A DNA stretch of 64,000 bases from Flavobacteriaceae bacterium (GCA_004762155.1 SIHP01000007.1:223721-287720), one strand, 5' to 3'; counted from the stretch's first letter, positions 35,321 to 44,896 are shown. Notes: generated by a model from the sequence alone, not told the origin. Translations and numbers: made by a program.

Positions 35321-36367
35321 ATGTTAGAAGATAAAAATCAAGAAAAAACCTCATTAGCTGAACTCGGAGAGTTTGGTTTAATAAACCATTTAACGAAACA
35401 TTTTAAAATACATAACTCAAATACTCAAAGAGGAATTGGAGATGATTGTGCTGTTGTTTCTTCTGAAGGAAAAGAGTTGTTAATTACTACTGATTTATTG
35501 ATAGAAGGCGTTCATTTTGATTTAAGTTATATGCCTTTAAAGCATTTAGGTTATAAAGCTGTTATGGTTAACCTTTCAGATGTTTATGCAATGAATGCGA
35601 AGGCAAAGCAGATTACAGTATCTATAGCTGTGTCTAATAGGTTTTCATTAGAAGCATTAGAACATTTATATGCTGGGATTCAATTAGCTTGTGATTCGTA
35701 TAAAGTAGATTTAATTGGTGGAGATACAACTTCATCTACTAAAGGAATGCTAATTTCTATTACAGCGGTTGGTGTTGCAGATAAAGAAGATATTGTATAC
35801 AGAGATGGAGCAAAGGCTACAGATTTATTAGTAGTTTCAGGAGATTTAGGAGGTGCTTATTTAGGACTACAGGTTTTAGAACGTGAAAAACAAGTATATA
35901 ATGTAAACCCAGAAAATCAACCAGATTTAGATGGTTATAGTTATATAATAGAAAGACAATTAAAACCTGAAGCAAGAAGAGATATACCAGAGTTGTTAAA
36001 AGATTTAGAAGTTACACCAACGTCTATGATAGATATTTCTGATGGATTATCCTCTGAAGTAATGCACATTTGTACTCAAAGTAAAGTTGGATGTAAAATT
36101 TATGAAGAAAAACTACCATTAGATCCTCAAGTAATTTCTACTTGTGAAGAGTTTAATATAGATTCTACCATGGTTGCACTAAGTGGTGGAGAAGATTATG
36201 AATTGCTTTTTACGGTTTCTGTTAACGATTTTGATAAGATAAAAGGAAATCCTAATTTATCAATCATTGGTCATATGACTGAAGAGAATCAAGGAATGAA
36301 TTTAGTAACACGCGCCAATCAAGAGATAGCTTTAAAAGCACAAGGTTGGAGTAGTTTTAACGAGTAA
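35321..36367 (+). CDS. thiL: Thiamine-monophosphate kinase
   Basis: The 348-residue protein shows the ThiL pattern: GIGDDCAVV, TTDLLIEGVHFDLSYMP, LSDVYAMNAKAKQITVSIAV (20 residues), IGGDTTSS, LKPEARRDIPELL and IDISDGLSSEVMHI. It phosphorylates thiamine monophosphate to thiamine diphosphate, the cofactor also used by SucA. It stands as a single gene between its own promoter and terminator. Confidence 0.96.
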   Translation: MLEDKNQEKTSLAELGEFGLINHLTKHFKIHNSNTQRGIGDDCAVVSSEGKELLITTDLLIEGVHFDLSYMPLKHLGYKAVMVNLSDVYAMNAKAKQITVSIAVSNRFSLEALEHLYAGIQLACDSYKVDLIGGDTTSSTKGMLISITAVGVADKEDIVYRDGAKATDLLVVSGDLGGAYLGLQVLEREKQVYNVNPENQPDLDGYSYIIERQLKPEARRDIPELLKDLEVTPTSMIDISDGLSSEVMHICTQSKVGCKIYEEKLPLDPQVISTCEEFNIDSTMVALSGGEDYELLFTVSVNDFDKIKGNPNLSIIGHMTEENQGMNLVTRANQEIALKAQGWSSFNE

Positions 36368-36392
36368 AAGTTAAAGTTTAGTTATAAAATAT

Positions 36393-36422
36393 AATCACAC
36401 TCATGTTTGAGTGTGATTTTTT
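36393..36422 (+). terminator. Terminator after thiL
   Basis: Arms AATCACACTCA and TGAGTGTGATT, short loop, T run. Confidence 0.88.
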
Positions 36423-36476
36423 GGTTTTACATTTTATTGGTATAAAAATTGTTATTAGTGTCGAAACTAAAAAACA

Positions 36477-37292
36477 ATGACTATGAAACAATTTTTACTA
36501 CTATTATTTTTATTTCCTGCTGTTATTTTTTCACAAGGTAAATTGAAAAAAGCAAAAGAAAACTTAAGTCAAGAATCTACACAAACAAATGAAGGTACGA
36601 GAAATGTTAGGTCTACAAGCTCTTCTGATTCAGATGGCTCTGATGGTTTTAGTGTGTTAGATGATCTAGATTTACGTTTTTTTTTATTCAGATTAGCTTT
36701 ATGGAGTACTATAGGTGTTACTGTAGGTGAAGCAAAGGAAAGAGATTTAAATCCGTATCCTTATTTTTATGATGATGAAGGAGAATACGCAAAAGAATTA
36801 TCTGATACAGGAAGAAAACAAAGTTTACGATTAGGAACAAATTATATTTTTAATACTATAAAAGGGTATGAATTAAATGCGCTATATAAACCATTGCCTA
36901 TTTTAGGAATTAAAGCTTCCCATATTCATTTTTCTGAGAAAAGTAGAACAAGTACTGATTTTTTAGATATTACTTCGTTGTCATTAAACTATTATAGAGT
37001 TAGAGAAAAGAACATTTCACTTTGGTGGGGGATCGGCGCTAGTTATGTGGGTAATGAAGTACGTAAGTTAGGGTTTTCTTATAATTTAGGAGTAGAGATT
37101 TATCCAGTTAAACCAATTAGTCTTCATGCTTCTTGGCAAGAAAGTTTTATTAATGATAGAGAAATAGGAGTGTTTAAATCACAAATAAAATATCATATAA
37201 AGAATAAAATACTCTATGCAGGTTACCATGTTTATCAAATTGCAGGTGAAGATATTAAAGCGCCTACAATAGGTTTTGAAATAACGTTCTAA
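36477..37292 (+). CDS. Outer-membrane beta-barrel-like protein, unknown function
   Basis: The 271-residue protein has a signal peptide (FLLLLFLFPAVIFSQG); the ATG at 36483 is an equally good start. A Ser/Asp-rich segment follows, then amphipathic beta strands (SLRLGTNYIFNT, YELNALYKPLP, SLWWGIGASYVGN) ending in Phe (FEITF), typical of small outer-membrane barrels. I cannot name a family. It has no close operon partner. Confidence 0.7.
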   Translation: MTMKQFLLLLFLFPAVIFSQGKLKKAKENLSQESTQTNEGTRNVRSTSSSDSDGSDGFSVLDDLDLRFFLFRLALWSTIGVTVGEAKERDLNPYPYFYDDEGEYAKELSDTGRKQSLRLGTNYIFNTIKGYELNALYKPLPILGIKASHIHFSEKSRTSTDFLDITSLSLNYYRVREKNISLWWGIGASYVGNEVRKLGFSYNLGVEIYPVKPISLHASWQESFINDREIGVFKSQIKYHIKNKILYAGYHVYQIAGEDIKAPTIGFEITF

Positions 37293-37386
37293 ACAAAATT
37301 GATTTTGAAAAAATGTTAAAATGGTATAAAATTTGTATCTTGCCTAGAGTATAATTAAAGTATTAATCAAAAAAAATTAAAAAAGA

Positions 37387-37857
37387 ATGGGATTATTTTC
37401 GTTTATTAAAAATGCCGGAGCTAAAGTTTTTGGTATTGGAAAAACAACTGAAGAAGAAGCTGTTGAAAAAGCTGTTAAATTAACAGATGCTGTTAACACC
37501 TTAGAATTAAGTGTAGCTAATTTAGAAATTTCTGTTGAAGATGATAAAGCAACTATTTACGGAGAAGCCGCTGATTTAGCAACGAAAGAAAAAGTAGTTT
37601 TAGTTGTAGGAAATACAGAAGGAATTGCAACTGTAGAAGATAACATGACTGTAGCAGAAGTTGAGGTAATTGCTGAAGAAGAAATGGCACAATTTCATAC
37701 AGTAGTAAGTGGAGATACTTTAGGGAAAATAGCTAAAGAATTTTATGGTAACGCAATGAAGTATCCAGTTATATTTGAAGCAAATAAACCAATGTTATCT
37801 CACCCAGATAAAATATATCCAGGTCAGGTCTTAAGAATACCACCTTTAGTGGACTAA
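37387..37857 (+). CDS. BON-LysM protein, Kbp (YgaU)-like
   Basis: The 156-residue protein has the architecture and length of E. coli Kbp/YgaU (about 149): N-terminal MGLFSFIKNAGAKVFG, a BON domain (VNTLELSVANLEISVEDD ... VLVVGNTEGIATVEDNM), and a LysM domain (QFHTVVSGDTLGKIAKEFYG, 20 residues, then IFEANKPML ... IYPGQVLRIP). No signal peptide is present, as in Kbp, a cytoplasmic K+-binding protein. That K+ binding is shared here is inference. Confidence 0.88.
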   Translation: MGLFSFIKNAGAKVFGIGKTTEEEAVEKAVKLTDAVNTLELSVANLEISVEDDKATIYGEAADLATKEKVVLVVGNTEGIATVEDNMTVAEVEVIAEEEMAQFHTVVSGDTLGKIAKEFYGNAMKYPVIFEANKPMLSHPDKIYPGQVLRIPPLVD

Positions 37858-37878
37858 TCAAAAGTTAATCAACCAAAG

Positions 37879-37911
37879 GAAAAGTGCTACAAATTTGTAG
37901 TGCTTTTTTTG
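37879..37911 (+). terminator. Terminator after the Kbp-like gene
   Basis: Inverted repeat AAAAGTGCTACAAA / TTTGTAGTGCTTTT with two G-U pairs in RNA and a T run; also near the yicC promoter. Confidence 0.7.
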
Positions 37912-37951
37912 TTTTAAAAAGGATTTGAAAGTCAGGTAGAAACAAATAATG

Positions 37952-37959
37952 TATCTTTG
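37952..37959 (+). promoter_or_regulatory. -7 box of the yicC-gmk-nadD unit
   Basis: TATCTTTG, 28 bp before the chosen yicC ATG. It overlaps the first codons of a longer in-frame extension starting at 37949, which rules out that extension as coding from this transcript. Confidence 0.7.
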
Positions 37960-37987
37960 CCAAACAAAGATCAAGACAGCAAGTATA

Positions 37988-38851
37988 ATGATACAATCAA
38001 TGACTGGTTACGGTAAATCCGTGTTACAATTACCAACAAAAAAAGTAACGATAGAAATAAAATCGTTAAATAGTAAAAACCTAGATTTAAACGTACGTAT
38101 TCCTTCATTTTATAAAGAAAAAGAATTAGCTGTTCGTAAAAAACTAGCGTCTTCTCTTGTAAGAGGAAAAGTTGATTTTTCTGTTTATGTAGAAATGACT
38201 GCTGACGAAACATCTACAGTAGTAAATAAAGGCGTTGTAAGTAATTATATAGCACAGTTAAAAAACGTTTCTACAGCTGATTTTGATGAGGTTGAACTTT
38301 TGAAAATGGCTGTTCGTATGCCAGATGCTTTAAAAACGGAGCGTGAAGAGTTAGATGAAAATGAATGGAAACAAATAGAAGCAAATATTGAAATTGCTCT
38401 TAAAGAGATCGTGCAATATAGAATAGACGAGGCAACTTCTTTAGAAGAAGATTTTAAACAACGTATTGTAAATATAAAAAGTTGTTTAGAAGAAGTTAAG
38501 ACGATGGATGGAGATAGAATAGAAAATGTAAAAGCTCGTTTACAAAAAGCCATTACAGATTTAAAAGTAGATACAGATGAGAATCGTTTTGAGCAAGAAT
38601 TGATTTATTATTTAGAAAAACTAGATATTAATGAAGAGAAAGTTCGTTTAGCAAATCATTTAGATTACTTTTTAAAAGAATTAGGTACTCCAGATTCTAA
38701 TGGAAAAAAATTAGGATTTATCGTTCAGGAAATGGGTAGAGAAATAAACACTACTGGATCTAAAGCTAATTTTGCGCCAATGCAAAAAGTAGTGATTCAA
38801 ATGAAGGATGAATTAGAGAAGATTAAAGAACAAATTTTAAACGTATTATAG
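37988..38851 (+). CDS. yicC: YicC-family endoribonuclease
   Basis: The start at 37988 gives the classical YicC beginning MIQSMTGYGKS; the -7 box at 37952 excludes an upstream ATG. The 287-residue protein keeps the family pattern: EIKSLNSKNLDLNVRIP, RGKVDFSVYVE, the acidic helical middle, and the conserved C-terminal EELGTPDSNGKKLGFI-like motif here as KELGTPDSNGKKLGFIVQEM (20 residues) followed by REINTTGSKA. YicC acts in RNA turnover. It precedes gmk by 7 bp. Confidence 0.95.
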   Translation: MIQSMTGYGKSVLQLPTKKVTIEIKSLNSKNLDLNVRIPSFYKEKELAVRKKLASSLVRGKVDFSVYVEMTADETSTVVNKGVVSNYIAQLKNVSTADFDEVELLKMAVRMPDALKTEREELDENEWKQIEANIEIALKEIVQYRIDEATSLEEDFKQRIVNIKSCLEEVKTMDGDRIENVKARLQKAITDLKVDTDENRFEQELIYYLEKLDINEEKVRLANHLDYFLKELGTPDSNGKKLGFIVQEMGREINTTGSKANFAPMQKVVIQMKDELEKIKEQILNVL

Positions 38852-38858
38852 AGTAAGC

Positions 38859-39443
38859 ATGTCAACAGATTTTAAAGGAAAGCTATTTGTTTTTTCCGCA
38901 CCTTCAGGATCAGGAAAAACAACAATTGTACGTCATTTATTAGCTCAAAATAGGTTTAACTTAGAATTCTCTATTTCTGCAACCTCTCGTGAACCAAGAG
39001 GTAAAGAAGTTGATGGAAAAGATTATTATTTTATCTCGCTATCAGATTTTAAAGAAAAAATAAAAACAAGTCAGTTTTTAGAGTGGGAAGAAGTATATAG
39101 AGATAACTTTTATGGAACTTTAAAGACAGAAGTAGAGCGTATTTGGGCACAAGGAAAGCACGTTATTTTTGATATAGATGTCGTTGGAGGATTAAGAATT
39201 AAAGAAAAATTTCCAGAGCAAACTTTGGCCGTTTTTGTAAAGCCACCAGATATTAATGAACTGATAAGACGTTTAAAAAATAGAGGAGAAGAAAGTGAAG
39301 ATAAAATTAACATGCGCGTAGCAAAAGCTTCCGTAGAGTTAGCAACAGCACCTCAGTTTGATAAAATTATTAAAAACTACGATTTAGAGGTAGCCTTAAA
39401 GGATGCTGAAAATTTAATGGATGAATTTTTAGACTTAAAATAA
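38859..39443 (+). CDS. gmk: Guanylate kinase
   Basis: The 194-residue protein has the P-loop FSAPSGSGKTTIVRHLL, the GMP-binding segment SATSREPRGKEVDGKDYYFI (20 residues) and the NRGEESEDKINMRVAKA lid region. It phosphorylates GMP to GDP in the cytoplasm. It lies 7 bp after yicC, a common pairing, and 28 bp before nadD. Confidence 0.97.
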   Translation: MSTDFKGKLFVFSAPSGSGKTTIVRHLLAQNRFNLEFSISATSREPRGKEVDGKDYYFISLSDFKEKIKTSQFLEWEEVYRDNFYGTLKTEVERIWAQGKHVIFDIDVVGGLRIKEKFPEQTLAVFVKPPDINELIRRLKNRGEESEDKINMRVAKASVELATAPQFDKIIKNYDLEVALKDAENLMDEFLDLK

Positions 39444-39471
39444 TTCAAAGAAGTATAAAATTATTTATTTT

Positions 39472-40059
39472 ATGAGTAAGAAAGTTGGACTTTATTTTGG
39501 TACTTTTAATCCAATTCATGTTGGGCATTTAATTATAGCCAACCACATGGTGGAAAATTCCGATTTAGATGAGATCTGGATGGTAGTTACACCTCATAAT
39601 CCGTTTAAGAAGAAAAAGTCTTTATTGGACAATCATCATCGCTTAGAAATGGTGTATTCAGCAACAGAAGGTTATGATAAAATAATACCTTCTAATATTG
39701 AGTTTAATTTACCACAACCGAACTATACTGTTTTAACATTAGCAAACTTATCTGAGAAACATCCAAATCATAATTTTAGTTTAATTATGGGAGAAGATAA
39801 TTTGAAGAGTTTTCATAAGTGGAAAAATTATGAAACGATTTTAGAGCACTATAACATTTATGTGTACCCAAGAATATCTGAAGGAATAGTAGAAACTCAG
39901 TTTGATAATCATCCAAAAATAAAAATGGTTAAAGCACCAATTATAGAAATCTCTTCTACTATGATTCGTAAAGGTATTTCTGAAGGAAAAAACATTCGTC
40001 CGCTTTTATCTGATGGTGTTTGGAAATATATTGATGATATGAATTTTTATAAAAAATAA
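39472..40059 (+). CDS. nadD: Nicotinate-nucleotide adenylyltransferase
   Basis: The 195-residue protein has the nucleotidyltransferase motif GTFNPIHVGHLIIAN and the second motif ISSTMIRKGISEGKNI, typical of NadD. It makes nicotinic acid adenine dinucleotide in NAD synthesis. It is the third gene of the yicC-gmk-nadD run. Confidence 0.95.
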   Translation: MSKKVGLYFGTFNPIHVGHLIIANHMVENSDLDEIWMVVTPHNPFKKKKSLLDNHHRLEMVYSATEGYDKIIPSNIEFNLPQPNYTVLTLANLSEKHPNHNFSLIMGEDNLKSFHKWKNYETILEHYNIYVYPRISEGIVETQFDNHPKIKMVKAPIIEISSTMIRKGISEGKNIRPLLSDGVWKYIDDMNFYKK

Positions 40060-40078
40060 TATCCTGTTTTTTTCGTTG

Positions 40079-40086
40079 TATATTTG
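40079..40086 (+). promoter_or_regulatory. -7 box before the M23 peptidase gene
   Basis: TATATTTG matches TAnnTTTG, 19 bp before the GTG start, suggesting the peptidase has its own promoter. Confidence 0.5.
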
Positions 40087-40105
40087 ATTTCTAAAGCAAT
40101 AATTT

Positions 40106-40963
40106 GTGGCAATTGATAAAACTAAACTAAAACAAAAATTAACCGATAAATACCGATTGGTTATTTTAAATGAAGACACATTTCAAGAACGTTTTTCTTT
40201 AAAACTTTCACGTTTAAATGTGTTTGTCTTTAGCGGTATTTTTTCCATCATTATTATTATTTTCACTGCATTTTTAATTTCATTTACTTCCTTAAAAGAA
40301 TACATACCAGGTTATTCTTCAACAGAACTTAAAAAACAAGCGACACGATTGGTGTACGAAGCAGATTCTTTAAAGAGTGAATTGGCTGTTCTACAGAATT
40401 TTACAAAAGCTATAAAGCCTGTGTTAACGGGCGAAATAACAGCAGATTCGTTAATGAATAGCAGAAATATTTCTAAAAAAATAGAAGTAGATGAGGTAAA
40501 GTTGTCTGCATCTAAGAAAGATTCATTGTTTAGAAAAGAAGTGGAAGAGAGAGATCGTTTTCCTCTTTTGGAAAATATACAAAATAAAGCAAAAATTGTT
40601 TTTTTTGCACCTTTAACAGGTACAATTACTCAAAAATTTGATGCAGTAGAAAAACATTATGCAGTAGATGTTGTTGCTAAAAAAGGAACACCAGTAAAAG
40701 CTGTAGCCGACGGTACAGTAATTTTTTCTGAATGGACAGCTGAAACAGGTTATGTATTAATGGTGCAGCACGCAAACGAATTTATATCAGTATATAAACA
40801 TAATGGAAGCCTATTAAAGAAACAAGGAGATTTTGTAAAATCAGGTGAAGTAATTGCAGCAGTAGGTTCTACGGGAGAACATACAACTGGTCCGCATTTA
40901 CATTTTGAGTTATGGAATAAAGGATATTCTGTAGATCCAGAAGATTATATCAATTTTCAATAA
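40106..40963 (+). CDS. M23-family (LytM) cell-wall peptidase, membrane-anchored
   Basis: The start is GTG (Met-Ala-Ile-Asp); no ATG lies nearby in frame. The 285-residue protein has a cytoplasmic N-terminal stretch, a single membrane segment near residues 38-60 (VFSGIFSIIIIIFTAFLI), a short coiled linker and a C-terminal M23 domain with HYAVDVVAKKGTPVKAVADG (20 residues) for the first His/Asp pair, YKHN and GPHLHFELW. The Zn-binding residues look intact, so it should cut peptidoglycan cross-links or activate cell-wall hydrolases. Confidence 0.92.
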   Translation: MAIDKTKLKQKLTDKYRLVILNEDTFQERFSLKLSRLNVFVFSGIFSIIIIIFTAFLISFTSLKEYIPGYSSTELKKQATRLVYEADSLKSELAVLQNFTKAIKPVLTGEITADSLMNSRNISKKIEVDEVKLSASKKDSLFRKEVEERDRFPLLENIQNKAKIVFFAPLTGTITQKFDAVEKHYAVDVVAKKGTPVKAVADGTVIFSEWTAETGYVLMVQHANEFISVYKHNGSLLKKQGDFVKSGEVIAAVGSTGEHTTGPHLHFELWNKGYSVDPEDYINFQ

Positions 40964-41024
40964 AAAAATAAGATAAAAGAGGTTTTAAGTTTTCTTTTCA
41001 ACGCGCCTACACAACAAAAAACAA

Positions 41025-42521
41025 ATGAGTATAAAATCTATTTTAGCAATTCCTTTTGCAAAAAGGGCTAAAAAACAAGTGTATAAATGGGCTAATAACC
41101 CTTTAAAAACACAAGAAAAAGTTTTTCAATATTTAGTTTCAGAAGGAACAAAAACAGCTTTTGGTAAAGACCACGATTTTATTTCAATTAATAATTATGA
41201 TGATTTTAAAGAGCGAGTAAAAATAAGTGATTATGAAGGTTTACGCTCGTATGTAGATAGAATGGTTGCTGGTGAAGCAGATGTTTTATGGAAAGGAAAA
41301 CCATTATATTACGCTAAAACTTCTGGAACAACTTCAGGAGCAAAATACATACCAATAACCAAAGAGTCAATGCCAACACATATTAAGTCGGCTAGAAATG
41401 CGTTGTTGTTTTATATTGCAGAGAAAAAAGATGCAAGTTTTGTAAATGGTAAAATGATTTTTTTACAAGGAAGTCCTATTTTAGAAGATAAAAACGGTGT
41501 AAAATTAGGTCGCTTAAGCGGAATAGTGGCGCATTATGTTCCTCAATATTTACTAAAAAACAGATTACCAACTTGGGAAACCAATTGTATTGAAGATTGG
41601 GATACGAAAGTAGACAAAGTTGTAGAAGAAACTTTACCAGAAGATATGACGGTAATAAGTGGAATTCCATCTTGGGTACAGATGTACTTTGAAAAGTTGA
41701 TTGATAAAACAGGAAAGACAATTTCTGAGATTTTTCCGAATTTCAATTTTTTTATTTATGGAGGAGTAAATTTTGAACCTTACAAGAATAAATTTGAAGC
41801 CTTAATTGGTAAAAAAATAGATTATATAGAATTGTATCCAGCTTCTGAAGGGTTTATTGCATATCAAGATTCTCAAACAGAAAAAGGAATGTTGTTGCAA
41901 TTGGATAATGGAATTTTTTATGAATTTATTACCGCAACAGAATTTTATGATGAGAACCCGACTAGAACTTCTTTAAAAGATGTTCAGTTAGGAGTAAATT
42001 ATGTAATTATATTAAATACTACAGCAGGTCTTTGGGGTTATAATATTGGAGATACTGTTGAGTTTACTTCTTTAAAACCTTATAGGATTAAAGTTACAGG
42101 TAGAATTAAGCATTTTATTTCTGCTTTTGGAGAACATGTAATTGGTAAAGAAGTAGAGAAAGCATTGAATGATGCTATTGTTGGAACGTCTATAAATGTA
42201 AGTGAGTTTACAGTTGCGCCACAAGTAAATCCAACTGAAGGTTTGCCATATCATGAATGGTTTATTGAATTTGAAAACGAACCAGAGGACTTAAACTTAC
42301 TAACGTCTAAAATAGATGCTTCAATGCAAGCACAGAACATTTATTACCAAGATTTAATAGTTGGTAAGGTATTACGTCCGTTAGTGATTAGAAAGGTTAA
42401 AAAAGGCGGTTTTCATGAATATATGAAGTCTATTGGTAAGTTTGGTGGACAAAATAAAATACCACAACTTTCTGATAACAGAAAAATTGCGGATGTTTTA
42501 CAAGATTTTTTAAGTAAATAA
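41025..42521 (+). CDS. GH3 auxin-responsive-promoter-family acyl-amido synthetase
   Basis: The 498-residue protein has the adenylating GH3 fold: YYAKTSGTTSGAKYIPITKE (20 residues; ATP-binding loop), YGGVNFEPYKNKFEALIG and ELYPASEGFIAYQD. In plants GH3 enzymes conjugate amino acids to hormones; the bacterial members are common in Bacteroidota and their substrate is unknown. This is unrelated to glycoside hydrolase family 3. It is followed by a strong terminator. Confidence 0.93.
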   Translation: MSIKSILAIPFAKRAKKQVYKWANNPLKTQEKVFQYLVSEGTKTAFGKDHDFISINNYDDFKERVKISDYEGLRSYVDRMVAGEADVLWKGKPLYYAKTSGTTSGAKYIPITKESMPTHIKSARNALLFYIAEKKDASFVNGKMIFLQGSPILEDKNGVKLGRLSGIVAHYVPQYLLKNRLPTWETNCIEDWDTKVDKVVEETLPEDMTVISGIPSWVQMYFEKLIDKTGKTISEIFPNFNFFIYGGVNFEPYKNKFEALIGKKIDYIELYPASEGFIAYQDSQTEKGMLLQLDNGIFYEFITATEFYDENPTRTSLKDVQLGVNYVIILNTTAGLWGYNIGDTVEFTSLKPYRIKVTGRIKHFISAFGEHVIGKEVEKALNDAIVGTSINVSEFTVAPQVNPTEGLPYHEWFIEFENEPEDLNLLTSKIDASMQAQNIYYQDLIVGKVLRPLVIRKVKKGGFHEYMKSIGKFGGQNKIPQLSDNRKIADVLQDFLSK

Positions 42522-42540
42522 TAAAGTATAAAATATGTAA

Positions 42541-42573
42541 AAAACCTAATCAATATGTTGATTAGGTTTTTTT
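42541..42573. terminator. Bidirectional terminator between the synthetase and AEC genes
   Basis: Arms AAAACCTAATCAA and TTGATTAGGTTTT with a short loop; T and A runs on both sides serve both converging genes. Confidence 0.9.
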
Positions 42574-42574
42574 G

Positions 42575-43702
42575 TTAAACAGGTTTTCTATAAGGTGTTT
42601 TTGAATTTACCTCTTTTTTGTTGGTTATAAATTTTAGTTTAAAATAGTTAGCTAAGGGGAATATTAACCCAATTAATAATAAAGTTATAGCAGAAAATAA
42701 AATAGTACTAACATTTGTAAAGGTATTTTCTGCTGTAAGCAGAGCTAAAATCATAATTACAGAAATTGGCAATGATAAAGCTAAAACTGATAATGCAATA
42801 CCAGAATTAAAAGTTCTTTTTTCTTCGCTAAGTTTTTTTTCTTTATATGAAATGTTGGAAATATGAGCAAAAGGCCAAAAGCTACAAGAGCTTAAAGAAA
42901 AGGCTAATAAAAATAAAATTTCCTTTCCTAAAGAAATTTTAAATAGGAGTACAATTGCAACAATTAAAAACAAAGAAATAGCAGCTCTAAGCATTAGCAA
43001 AGAAAATATTTGAAAGAAACTTTTTTTGTTTAATTTTAAAGCCAAACCAATAAAAATTAAAACTAAAGGAGTCATAATTAAACTCAATCGGCTTAATGTT
43101 TTGCTTATAAAATTAGGTAAGTTATCAATTGTTATTCCTAGAGATAAAAAGATAAGTGCAACAAAAATAAATAAGTTTACAGGTTCTAAAATTAATGTTT
43201 TTAATAAAGACTTTAACTTTTCTTTTAAAGGCTCTTGTATTGATGGATGGTTTTTGTAATGCCATTGAATGGCAATTAAATACAATACAAATAAAACGAA
43301 AAATTTATTACCCAAATCAGCCATAGCTGCTTTAGCCAAGTAATTGTCTCCTAAAAATTCTAAAATAAAAGGAAAACAAGATAAACCTGGAGCTAAAGAA
43401 GGTAATAATAATCGTATTGAGTTAGATGACGATTTATTGGTAATTCCCACAAAAGAGATTAACAAAGGTGCTATAAAAAACAATACAATATTTAGTACTA
43501 TTGCAAATATTGGCAACGCTAATAAATCAGTATTAATTTTGATTTTTAACAAGGCTATAAAAATGGTAGCAGGTAAAGCAAGTGTTAAAATTAATGTTTT
43601 TAAACCATTGGTTTCATCACCTTGAGAAAATTTTCTTTTCAAAAGAATACCAATAGCAATAAATATTATAAACGACAGGGATTTTTCTAATGCATTATCC
43701 AT
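42575..43702 (-). CDS. AEC-family transporter
   Basis: The 375-residue protein is strongly hydrophobic with about ten membrane segments and the paired half-repeat typical of auxin-efflux-carrier-like (AEC) permeases, for example LTLALPATIFIALLK in the first half and FLLAFSLSSCSFWPFAHI in the second. AEC proteins move organic anions such as malate or malonate. The gene lies 3 bp downstream of the Tat-signal aminotransferase on the same strand, so the two may share a substrate. Confidence 0.82.
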   Translation of the reverse strand: MDNALEKSLSFIIFIAIGILLKRKFSQGDETNGLKTLILTLALPATIFIALLKIKINTDLLALPIFAIVLNIVLFFIAPLLISFVGITNKSSSNSIRLLLPSLAPGLSCFPFILEFLGDNYLAKAAMADLGNKFFVLFVLYLIAIQWHYKNHPSIQEPLKEKLKSLLKTLILEPVNLFIFVALIFLSLGITIDNLPNFISKTLSRLSLIMTPLVLIFIGLALKLNKKSFFQIFSLLMLRAAISLFLIVAIVLLFKISLGKEILFLLAFSLSSCSFWPFAHISNISYKEKKLSEEKRTFNSGIALSVLALSLPISVIMILALLTAENTFTNVSTILFSAITLLLIGLIFPLANYFKLKFITNKKEVNSKTPYRKPV

Positions 43703-43705
43703 TTC

Positions 43706-44896
43706 TTATGCAAAAATTTCATCCATAGCTTTGGTAAAAAGCTTCATTTCTTCTAAGGTACCAATACTAACTCTACACCAAGTTTTATTCCAAAATTTAA
43801 AAGAACGTACAGCAACTTTTTTGTCGTATATCTTGGTTAAAAATTCTTTACCATCCATAGAGATTTCAAAAATTAAAAAATTGGTTTCAGAAGGCATCAC
43901 TTTGTATTTATTGTCTTCCAAATATTTTTTGGTGTATGTTCTTGCTTCTGTGATTTTAGTTTTGCACATTTTTAAAAAATCAGTTTCATCTAAACTTTTT
44001 GTAGCTGCCATTATAGACGGTCCTGTAATTCCCATTCCACCACGTGTGATTTCTTTAATTTGTGTGATTGTTTCTTTATTACCAATCATGTAACCAATTC
44101 TTAAACCAGCCATTCCATAAATTTTAGAAAATGTACGCGCAACCATTACATTTTTGCCTTCACTTACTAAACTGGCCATACTGTCTTTTAATCCGTTTTT
44201 AGATAATTCAATATAAGCTTCATCTACAAAAACTGGTGCTTTTTCTGAAACTCTACTACAAAATTCTTTAAGCTTTTTAGCATTTGTAATGCTTCCAGTA
44301 GGGTTATTTGGGTTGCATATATATACGAGTTTTGTGTTTTCATCTATACCTGCTTCCATAGCATCTAAATCATGTTGAAAGTCATTCTTTAATTTATATG
44401 ACTTCCATTTTCCGCCAACAGATTTAGAAACATTTATTAGAGACATATATGAAGGATCTGCACTAATAACATCTCCTCCTTTTTGAAATAATACCATAGC
44501 AACTTTTTCTAAAATATCAGAAGAACCAGGTGCCATTAAAACCTGTTCTGGCTTTACATTTTCTTTCGTTGCAATTTTATCAATTAAGTTAAAAAGTGTT
44601 TTCCAAGCATATCTATTGCCGCTAAATACATTTTTTTGAAAAGCTTTTGCTGCTTGTGGAGGCGGGCCATATGGGTTTTCATTTGCGCGAAGTATTGCGT
44701 TTAGTTTTTCTTCTTTAAAAGCAGGTGGTGTAAACTCGTTAAATGAGTTTGCAGAATTAAATAGGAAAAGACTGTTGTTTTCTTGTGCTTCTTCTACAGC
44801 CATCGCCCAAATATCGTTAGGTAATAAAGCCATAGCAGCTAAAGACAGTGTTCCTTTTTTTAACCAATTACGTCTGCTAATATCTGTTGTCTTCAT
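43706..44896 (-). CDS. Class I/II aminotransferase (HisC-like) with Tat signal
   Basis: The 396-residue protein starts with a Tat-type signal (SRRNWLKKGTLSLAAMALLP). The fold-type I PLP core follows: ANENPYGPP, CNPNNPTG, DEAYIEL and the PLP-binding Lys258 in ARTFSKIYGMAGLR, all intact. By sequence it resembles histidinol-phosphate aminotransferases, which are cytoplasmic; an exported version points to an envelope substrate instead of histidine synthesis. It is upstream of the AEC permease by 3 bp. The alternative is a non-functional relic of the signal. Confidence 0.9.
   Translation of the reverse strand: MKTTDISRRNWLKKGTLSLAAMALLPNDIWAMAVEEAQENNSLFLFNSANSFNEFTPPAFKEEKLNAILRANENPYGPPPQAAKAFQKNVFSGNRYAWKTLFNLIDKIATKENVKPEQVLMAPGSSDILEKVAMVLFQKGGDVISADPSYMSLINVSKSVGGKWKSYKLKNDFQHDLDAMEAGIDENTKLVYICNPNNPTGSITNAKKLKEFCSRVSEKAPVFVDEAYIELSKNGLKDSMASLVSEGKNVMVARTFSKIYGMAGLRIGYMIGNKETITQIKEITRGGMGITGPSIMAATKSLDETDFLKMCKTKITEARTYTKKYLEDNKYKVMPSETNFLIFEISMDGKEFLTKIYDKKVAVRSFKFWNKTWCRVSIGTLEEMKLFTKAMDEIFA

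Noticed and set aside
37949..37987. N-terminal extension of yicC
   Set aside because: The promoter -7 box lies inside it, and the family start MIQSMTGYGKS is at 37988.
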